NCBI GenBank assembly: GCA_029962745.1
Contig: CM057161.1
Location: 8,248,357 to 8,312,356 of the forward strand
Length of the DNA: 64,000 nucleotides
Origin: Echinometra lucunter
Lineage: Eukaryota; Echinodermata; Echinoidea; Camarodonta; Echinometridae
Direction: 5' to 3'
Part shown: one piece after another, positions 57,031 through 64,000 of the stretch
How positions within the stretch are numbered: position 1 is the stretch's first letter
How the letters are laid out: each line of letters begins with the position of its first letter
The notes under the pieces: model-generated
Databases searched by the model: none
Told to the model about the DNA's origin: nothing
Seen by the model: only the letters and a program-made list of their open reading frames with translations
Position numbers and translations under genes: made by a program

Positions 57031-57721
57031 GGTGATTTCAAGTACGGTGTTGGAGGCTGGTGTTGGTCACCAGCCTTAACACCGGTTTTGAAATCAGGCT
57101 GGTGTTGGGATTGACCTCGCAAGATCTGACGTATTTCTGGTAGATAGTGTTGCTTTCTGGTGTTGAATATCGTCTGCTGAACCGAGTATCACGATTCGTG
57201 TTGACGGTTTACGTGTAATTTCCCCATTCACCAACACCAGCCCCTACGAATTGGGAAATTCATGATTTCAAGTACAGTGTTGGTGTTGGTGTTGTAATCA
57301 TATTGTTATTGCTGCTTGTCCCTCGCGGAACAGCGGCACTCTTTGCCACGGCCACTCGTGACATGTTGGTGGTTAAACCCATTTCGGAGTAAAAAAAAAC
57401 AACAAAAAAAAACTTGGAATAATCAAAACCATATATTTTCTTTGGAAATGTGATAATTTTCCTCTTGGATTCTTCAAATGATTATGCAATTCGAATCCAA
57501 TAAGATGTAGATTTATTAGAAATTCTGAGGGGAAAAGATTTTATCGTCGAGATTTTTCGCTATAGCGTATGACGTCACTCGGTTTTGAGCTATCGATAAG
57601 GTGATCGGATCAGATCGGTATCGTCCCTTTAAACTGACCGTCGGTGTTGGAGCTTGGTTTAGCAGCCTTTCCACGCTCTCAACACCAACACCAACACCGC
57701 ACACCGAACTTGAAATCACCC
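57031..57721. mobile_element. Inverted-repeat element with GTGTTGGTGTTGG arms, 691 bp
   Basis: The left end GGTGATTTCAAGTACGGTGT and the complement of the right end GGGTGATTTCAAGTTCGGTG match closely, and TA flanks both sides (57029-57030 and 57722-57723). GTGTTGG repeats follow the left end and CCAACAC repeats precede the right end. A third, internal ATGATTTCAAGTACAGTGTT lies near 57263. No ORF was found, so it is a non-autonomous TA-inserting element. Confidence 0.7.
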
Positions 57722-57723
57722 TA

Positions 57724-58130
57724 TGAACGCCTCCGAGATGTATTACGTCACAGGAGAGATGTTAATTGCACAAGCAGACGATGTCCCACAGACAACATCT
57801 CACATTTTCAGTTTCTGTGTTGTAGTCTTCTCTTCCGTTATATCTCTCACTCCACTATTATCAGTCTAAAAGTTTAATCTATTGCCTCACTCTAAACCCC
57901 GAGTACGGTATTATGTGGATGGAAAATGAAGCGTTAAAAGAATAAAGGAATCAGCCAATTGTAAGCAAAATAGACGCCATTGCTTTTTTAGCTGGATACG
58001 CCGCGGTATTCTCGGTGTTTCAAGAGGGAACGCATAACGTCCATGCAATCATTCAGCAAACTTTTCAATTTGAAAGTATGGTTTCTTTGATTGTAAATAT
58101 ACAGTGCAAACAAAAGATTTCAGTTATCAG
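57724..58130. other. No recognised gene
   Basis: Nothing recognised. Confidence 0.4.
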
Positions 58131-58690
58131 AATCAGTTTCATTTCCCTTTTAGAATGATTTGAAATATGGGCACGTTTGAATACACAAAATTCTTCATAT
58201 ATTGAGAGTATAACACTCGTAATGCCACAAATTTTCCTTTACCCAAGATTAGAACCAATGTCTCAAAAAATTCGATATATGTTAAAGGTCTCATAGTTTG
58301 GAACAATATCCCAACCACTTTAAGAAACATCCCTTCTTTGAAAAGTTAAAAAAAAAAACATTTTAAGTCTTGTGAGCATGCATGATTTTGATTGATTTTT
58401 TGTTCTTTGTATATGTACTTCTTTCTTTCTGTCCACTTTTTGTGTACAAGATATATTTGCTCTTGATTTTTCGTACATAGGGGTCAGCGACTTATAAGGC
58501 TAATAGCTCTTTTTGTTGACCCCAATTCCCAGAAAATGTCTCTTATGTAAATGTTTTCTTTTAACCTCTTACTTTATAATTATTTTATGTTATCATTTCC
58601 ATCTCATGTACATTTGTCATATTTCTGTATTTTTTATGGTGAATGAAATAAAATAAATGAGAAAAAAAAATAATGAAATGAAAAAAAAAT
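58131..58690 (+). mobile_element. CR1-like LINE, 3'-terminal fragment
   Basis: 58245-58350 encodes RTNVSKNSIYVKGLIVWNNI and PTTLRNIPSLKS, the conserved C-terminus of CR1-type polyproteins. A 3' UTR with GGGGTCAGCGACTTATAAGG and TTGACCCCAATTCCC follows, with a degenerate TGAAA/AATGA tail to 58690. The upstream domains are missing. Confidence 0.75.
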
Positions 58691-59024
58691 ACACTGCAAT
58701 TATGTTTATTCTTTACTGGACGTCGTTTGCTTGGGCAGGATTGGTGCCTGCTATGACGACATTAAAACATCGTTATTTTCTGGCGAATAGCTCGTATATG
58801 ACAGATGCTAGGAGGTGGTTTTATTTTTATTATTTGTTTAATTACCTGATATCGTTTGTTTGATTACCTGATATCGTAAAACTGATATGGTTGCTATGTT
58901 AGCTTGCCAGTTTCTACTGATACATTATTTGCCATATTTGTGATTTTCTTTGAATGTGTATTCTAAATTTCGATCAGCGTGTCTTTGATTTTCGCTTTCT
59001 TTCATGTCTTATTTCTTATGACAG

Positions 59025-59318
59025 ATCTATCTGTCATGAGTAATCTTACAAGTGCGTCGAGCAGCTTCTTTAAAAAGATGTCAGACAAAACTATAGCCTT
59101 ATTTGTAAGATATCACGGCAAGACATTCACCATTAAGATCGAAGAAGATGCTCTAGTGTTCCACCTCAAAGTGGCAGTCATGAAAGTTATCAAGATTGAT
59201 CCATCGCAACAGATTTTGCAGTGCTATGGTCGTATACTCGAAAGTCAGAAATCTCTGGCATTCTACAACATTAGAGACCAGTCAACCCTGGATCTTATGG
59301 TATCACTAAGAGGTGGTG
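59025..59318 (+). CDS. Ubiquitin-like domain exon (phase 1-1)
   Basis: The exon is bounded by an acceptor with a pyrimidine tract (TTTCTTATGACAG, AG at 59023-59024) and a donor GTGAGT at 59319, both phase 1. It encodes 98 residues. After about 25 residues of leader (SNLTSASSSFFKK), a ubiquitin-like fold follows: ALFVRYHGKTFTIKIEEDAL, HLKVAVMKVIKIDPSQQ, ILQCYGRILESQ, YNIRDQSTLDLMVSLRGG. Compared with ubiquitin, the GKT turn, PxxQQ, YNI-ST-L and LRGG blocks are conserved. Positions matching K48 and K63 are R and D, and the I44 hydrophobic-patch position is Q. It is therefore a ubiquitin-like domain and not ubiquitin, probably part of a larger protein. If the frame ran on unspliced it would stop just after RGGGE. 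The host gene is not identified. Confidence 0.75.
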
Positions 59319-60016
59319 GTGAGTAACTACAAGATGGAGGTGGGGTAGCCTCAAATAATCCCCTTTAAGGGGAAAAATGACATTATTTGTAATATTTTGT
59401 TGTCCATACTTCTTTCTTTTTCATTCAGCATCAGATCCCAGATTTAATGCTAAAAACCAAAAAGTGCATTGTTTTCATGACATTCCTTCACTGAAAGTAG
59501 TAGTTTAATCGTTTTGACTATTTCAATCATGTTTACATTTTTGACGCACGATGGCCCATTTGCATATTTTTTTTTTTTTTTTTTTATAAGAAACTTCAAT
59601 TTACAGAGCAGCGAGGTTCTTAAAAGGCTTCCTCACCGAAATAAGAGTTCCAATGAAAAAGGTTTGATAAGCTTGTCATGTACTGTACTACGTTAAATCT
59701 TGTACTGATTCCAAATATATCTTGGCCCCATACATTCGATTTGGTTAATCTGGTCACTTTTACCTAAAATGAGCACTTATTGCATTTTTATTTTTTTTTC
59801 CGAATTCAAAAGTAAATTGTTAATTTTAGCCATTCTAACATAAATTATGTTTGATCAGTAGCGATTCAATGGGAGGAGCCAACTCTTATTCTAGGTGCAA
59901 AAAAGTACCCAAAGTTTACAGATAAGGAAGTTGAAATATATATGATTCTTAGTACAAAAACGTGATTTTTAATTGTAAAAAATAACACTGAAAAGATTTC
60001 AATGTCCCACAAATAT

Positions 60017-60188
60017 CAGTGGCGACCATGAATCAGCCAACGGCGGGGGGGGGGGGGGGGGGCGCCGAGTGAAAAAGTGGGTGTGTTTGAATGTGGTTGT
60101 ATGTATGTACATTTTTTTCGGCCAACCGATGGCGGGGGGGGGGGGCACGTGCCCCCTGACCCCCCCCCCCCCCGTAGTTACGCCACTG
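60017..60188. mobile_element. hAT-like short element without clear duplication
   Basis: It starts CAGTGGCGACC and ends GTAGTTACGCCACTG, which is inverted over CAGTGGCG. G-tracts lie at 60044-60062 and near 60135, followed by a C-tract at about 60161-60173. No 8-bp duplication is visible, so it is probably truncated or recombined. The minus-strand frames across it are artefacts. Confidence 0.6.
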
Positions 60189-60589
60189 AGTTGGATGATA
60201 CCTGAACAATTCATTCGTTGGATTTTTTTTTCTAATTCCCTTTGACAATTTTAGTCATTCTTTTACCATTTAGTATTGATTTCTATAAAAAGGGAAAATG
60301 GAAAATTTGACGGAAAATATTCACTTGTTAAAGATCATAAAACTGGCGATAAAGTTTTGATTGCTGCCATACCAAATCAACAGGATTAAAAGAATTAAAA
60401 TGTTTTCTTTCTGTTAATAAAATGGTCACAATTTCGGTCAAAAACCTTTTTTTTTCTTATCACAGACATTTCAGATTTGGTTTCGTTCTTGCAATTAAAT
60501 TTTCTTCTTTTTTTTCGAAACACATGTGCACGCGTTGGTATCAATATGCCTATAGCATTTTCTTGTATTTGAAGTACGATGAAAGAGCA

Positions 60590-60690
60590 ATGTAGATAAA
60601 AGACCTTGCTCAAGGGCACAAGTCCCATGTCGAGGATCAAACCCCCGATCCTCGAGCCACGGCACCTCCGTGGCCTAAATTGTAATGAAA
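60590..60690 (-). mobile_element. SINE fragment
   Basis: Read on the minus strand, GGTGCCGTGGCTCGAGGATC and GGGGGTTTGATCCTCG resemble tRNA A and B boxes. ATGGGACTTGTGCCCTTGAG and CAAGGTC with CATTGCTC follow, a block common in animal SINE bodies. Confidence 0.55.
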
Positions 60691-60824
60691 ATCGAACAAC
60701 GATTACTGACATGATATTATGATATGTTATTGTTTCCCTGTTTATGAAATTAAAAGATGGTGTAAGTTGGTTTTTTTATTCCTTTTTTAGTATTCATAAA
60801 TGTCGTCTTTTTTTCTATCTCAAG

Positions 60825-60898
60825 GTGCCTCTTCACTACCGAGCAAAATCGCAGATTTGCCGAGAAGCGAATATCCTCTCCCTTCCAACAAATTTCAG
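60825..60898 (+). CDS. Candidate next exon of the ubiquitin-like gene
   Basis: The acceptor CTATCTCAAG and the donor CAG followed by GTACAC enclose 74 nt. Joined to the phase-1 end of the previous exon, it reads on in frame as G-ASSLPSKIADLPRSEYPLPS and NKFQ and leaves in phase 0. The exact phase fit and open frame support it. Proline/serine content suggests a linker after the ubiquitin-like domain. Confidence 0.5.
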
Positions 60899-60973
60899 GT
60901 ACACTTTAGCTGACATCTGTTCAAAGTAATAAGGCCGATGTTTTTTTTTTTTAGTTTTTTGTGTTGACTGTTT

Positions 60974-61012
60974 AGTGTGTGTGTGTGTGTGTGTGTGTTT
61001 GTGTGTGTGTAA
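60974..61012. repeat. (GT)n microsatellite
   Basis: Imperfect GT tract, one T interruption. Confidence 0.95.
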
Positions 61013-61540
61013 AATATAAAACTTGTAATCACGCATCACATTCAAAATAATCATTAGTCCAGCGGACAGGTGAAATAATTGTCCACTCTTTTATAAAAAA
61101 CCATATAATTTGTCATGTTGGTAGAACGGTATGCATGGTAGAGGTTTTGATGCCGAATAATTCTGATAATGGGCATGATGGGGCTCATAAAATTTGGGTC
61201 CAGGATCCCGCTGTGGACATTATCCTGAAGTATGGCCCTATCCATGTATGATTTCTTTCATAAGTGATTTTATCTAGTTGTGATATGCATAACGTAAGAT
61301 TTCCGGTCACAATACGTGAGAGAATTAATAGGTGCCCATTTTACAGATAAAGTCAATGATTGTTTATTATAAGCAAAATGCTTTTAAATGTGATCAGTCA
61401 AACATTGCACCTTCGAAATCAATAAGATATATTGCGCAAGTGCCATTATTACTAATGGTCCCAAAAGGCCCAAAGGCCCGTAATATATTTATGTGCAAAA
61501 GCACAGTTATAGGTTCTTTTTTACTTTTAATTCTTTACAG

Positions 61541-61618
61541 ATAGATATCAGTATTGAAATCAAGGTCATGTGGAAAGCACACATGAAGGGTCATGTGGGC
61601 GTATTAAAGGACCATTGA
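61541..61618 (+). CDS. Possible terminal exon of the ubiquitin-like gene
   Basis: A good acceptor (TTTTTACTTTTAATTCTTTACAG) is followed, in the phase 0 required by the previous exon, by 25 open codons (IDISIEIKVMWKAHMKGH...) and then TGA. The fit of phase is suggestive only. The sequence has no recognised motif. Confidence 0.22.
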   Translation: MDISIEIKVMWKAHMKGHVGVLKDH

Positions 61619-61619
61619 A

Positions 61620-62520
61620 GGCAACTCTTGTTAAGTTCTTTTTTTCTAATTCATTCCCTTGCAATAGGGTGGCCTGCTTGCATATATCCTTTAGCTTTGG
61701 CTCTGAAAATGCGGAAAATACACCAAATTCAACATGAGTTGTCTTCAGTGGGCCATCGATGGAACCATGCCCCACGTTCATGTACTCTCACTTCAGTATT
61801 GTTGTCTACCAATACAAACAATATCTACGATTTAAAAGTCTCTCCTTTATTGCACATAAATATATTGTGGGCCTTTAGGGCCCTTTTTGGTCATAATGGG
61901 CACCTGCGCCGTATATAGATTTTTTTTCCTTTGAAAGGCACAGTATTTAACCATCGCATATATAGAGACTGCGCACATAAATCCCCCTAAAACAAACTGC
62001 GATTATTTTTAAACCAGAAGGAGTTAGAAAAATCTTATCGTACATCCTTAACTTAACCTTAACTTCCCAATTACCGTGTTTGTAAAAATTATGGAGAGTC
62101 GTCATGTTATGCTTCAGTGAGCACAGTCAGAACACAAAATGTCCACTTTTGAAAGTTGGCAAGGTTCATGTTGTAACTTACTGATGCTTGGCCAAATTCT
62201 GTATTTCCATCGCTTTATGGTATCGTTACGTTTTATGGTTGCTTCCATACATATTGTGTGCCTTATATGCGTTATTTCACGGTCGACTGAGCACACAACC
62301 AAACAAAAAAGAAACAACCAGGGGGTTTTTGCAGGCTCTTCAGATGAATTTTAATAAATTTCTTGCGAAACATGTTTTAAGAGATGTCAATGACTTTCTG
62401 AAATGGTATTCAATACTACATGGTTGAGTGAGCACGGAATAAAGACGAAAATAACCATGTTGAAATTTCGTCAAAAGAAATGTACTCACTCCGTGCATTG
62501 ACACAGAGGTAAACTATGAT
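61620..62520. other. No recognised gene
   Basis: The motif TGAGTGAGCAC/GACTGAGCAC recurs at about 62116, 62285 and 62424, and again inside the inverted repeat to the right. Confidence 0.4.
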
Positions 62521-62525
62521 TGTCA

Positions 62526-63459
62526 TTGACGTTTTGCCGGATGCATGCATGTTGATAAATTTATGCCCTTTGAGCAGGTTTTTACGCTTGACTGAGCACA
62601 TAAGATTTTTTTGTTCATCCACAAACCTACATTAGATATCTTTGATGAGGTTTAACGCTGTAAATAATGTTTAACAAGCTTAGCTAATGCTATACCACTG
62701 CCAAACCCGTAACGTCAGGGTTGAGTGAGCAAGCAGTGAAAGTGTAGGGCTATGGCATCGGCTCCATTCATGTAGGGAATAAATTTTGTATAAACAAAAG
62801 CTTGTTCAAGACCATCAAAAGAGGTGTCCAAAATTTCATCCCATATTTCACAGATTAAGGGGCAAAAAAATGGGCCTTTAAACCTCTGTTGACACTTACA
62901 GTGCCAATCGATACTTCGAGGCTGAAACTTTGCACAGTACATCTGTGCCCTCCAAACTATTGGTAGAAGGAACAAAAATATCTTTTTGTTCCTTGTTCAG
63001 TCAAATGAATCATACCCTTTCTAGCGCATGTCCAGCTCGTCAAACACAAGCTTCATTCCTTCTACCACTAGTATGGAGGGCACAGATGTGCAAAGTTCCA
63101 GCCGTGCGGTATCCTTTGGCACTGTTGAAACAGAGGTTTAAAGGCATTTAGCTTTTGTTAATACAAAATCAATTTCCTGCATGAATGGAACCAAGGACAC
63201 GGCCCTAAACTTTATTTCTTGTCATTTTTGCTATTTTTCTGTACTGCGTGGTCACTCAAGCATGACGTTATGGGATTGGCAGTGGAATGGAATAAGCTAA
63301 GCTTGCGAAACATTATTTACAGCGTTAAACTCCATCAAAGATATCTAATGCAGGTCTGTGGATAAAACTTTTCAGTCTTATGTGCTCAGTCAAGCGTGGA
63401 AACCTGTATTAAAGGGCATAAAATTGTCAACATGCATATGCATCCGGCAAAAAGTCAAT
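62526..63459. repeat. Long inverted repeat, ~400-450-bp arms
   Basis: The left arm 62526-62971 and the right arm 63056-63459 are complementary with moderate divergence, around an 84-bp centre. Paired blocks include TTTTGCCGGATGCATGCATG with CATGCATATGCATCCGGCAA, CGCTTGACTGAGCACATAAG with CTTATGTGCTCAGTCAAGCG, TTAGATATCTTTGATG with CATCAAAGATATCTAA, and ATCTGTGCCCTCCAAACTAT with ATGGAGGGCACAGAT. It encodes no recognisable protein. It may be a foldback element or a locally inverted duplication. Confidence 0.88.
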
Positions 63460-63469
63460 AGTCGGGTTG

Positions 63470-64000
63470 ACCACTCAGGGAGACTCCTGTTTTGAGAGAA
63501 GATTGAATTGTTTACTTATATATTTATTGGCCAGCGGAGGTGACTTATTAACCCCATACGAAAACACGGGGTCAGCCGTTACAAAATTCTAATTCCAGCC
63601 GTTGCGATTTAGGCCTAATTCAACGAGCAAAGTGCGAAGGGAGAATTACATAATCTCTCTTGCGCTCTCCCATTTCTCTCTCTCCCCCCTCTCTCTCACT
63701 CTCCTCATCTGTCACCGTACATAATGTATGGCGCGTGTGTGGCCAGTGCTTCACCTCGATTACACAAGTTTACACAGATAACAATATAGAACACCTGGGT
63801 CATTTTCTGCGGCTCGCCGAATCACAAAATAAATTTAGAAAAAAGAAATTCATTAAAAAAAACCCATAGGTTGTTAATATTTATTTTTCGCATAGAGTTA
63901 GTTTCATTATCGATCCTACATTGAGTAAGAATTTCAACATTCACAAACAATGGGAGGGGAGGCTATATGATTTTTTTTATATATATAAAGACAGCAGTCA
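63470..64000. other. No recognised gene
   Basis: A short block GGTGACTTATTAACCCCATA with GGGGTCAGCCGTTAC near 63540-63575 loosely resembles the LINE 3' UTR at 58.48 kb. A CT-rich tract lies at 63650-63710. Confidence 0.35.

Larger units (their letters stand above)
59319..60824 (+). other. Intron after the ubiquitin-like exon; contains hAT-like element
   Basis: The donor GTGAGT and the acceptor with pyrimidine tract (TTTTTTTCTATCTCAAG) delimit about 1.5 kb. It holds T-runs, the G/C-tract element at 60017-60188 and a SINE-like fragment at 60590-60690. No coding sequence was recognised. Confidence 0.5.

Noticed and set aside
1..64000. CRISPR array, phage, operon or bacterial mobile element
   Set aside because: No regularly spaced direct repeats with unique spacers, no closely packed ORFs, and clear LINE/SINE/hAT content and spliced-exon signatures of an animal genome.

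Overview
The window looks like animal nuclear DNA from an assembled scaffold: AT-rich, one 500-base run of N, almost no long open reading frames, and many transposon remnants and simple repeats. CR1-like and L2-like LINEs, tRNA-derived SINEs, many short hAT-like elements and long poly-G/C tracts suggest a marine invertebrate deuterostome, most likely an echinoderm such as a sea urchin. That assignment is inference. No bacterial operons, CRISPR arrays, rRNA genes or free-standing tRNA genes were seen.

Host coding sequence is sparse. The best-supported gene is on the + strand at 59.0-60.9 kb: an exon encoding a ubiquitin-like domain ending in LRGG, bounded by phase-1 splice sites, with a phase-compatible downstream exon. 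Next is a minus-strand first exon at 4.2-4.4 kb that encodes a membrane segment and sits below a TATA box, a GC box and an inverted CCAAT box. A + strand exon at 26.6-27.07 kb encodes a possible type II membrane protein and runs straight into LINE-derived sequence at its splice donor. Two weaker candidates lie at 47.4-47.7 and 47.9-48.2 kb; the second has a reading-frame conflict.

Most of the rest is transposon-derived. LINE remnants lie at 13.4-13.9 (-), 17.9-19.4 (+), 19.9-22.1 (-), 27.07-28.1 (+), 50.4-55.0 (+) and 58.1-58.7 kb (+). All are broken. SINEs lie at 12.8-13.1, 29.5-29.7, 29.8-30.15, 41.35-41.5 and 60.6-60.7 kb. Short elements starting with CA(G) and flanked by 8-bp target-site duplications, the hAT signature, lie at 1648-1887, 5524-7573, 15652-15891, 24844-25105, 32879-33452, 52126-53725 and 52275-52770. 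The last is nested in the previous one, which itself sits in a LINE.

Foldback elements are scattered throughout; the largest is an inverted repeat with arms of about 400-450 bp at 62.5-63.5 kb. Two features stand out. A short CpG-rich motif (GAGCGAAGCGAGC type) recurs inside several otherwise different hAT-like families, in one of them as nine copies spaced mostly 165-180 bp apart. The same elements also carry G-tracts just inside one or both ends, often in inverted orientation.
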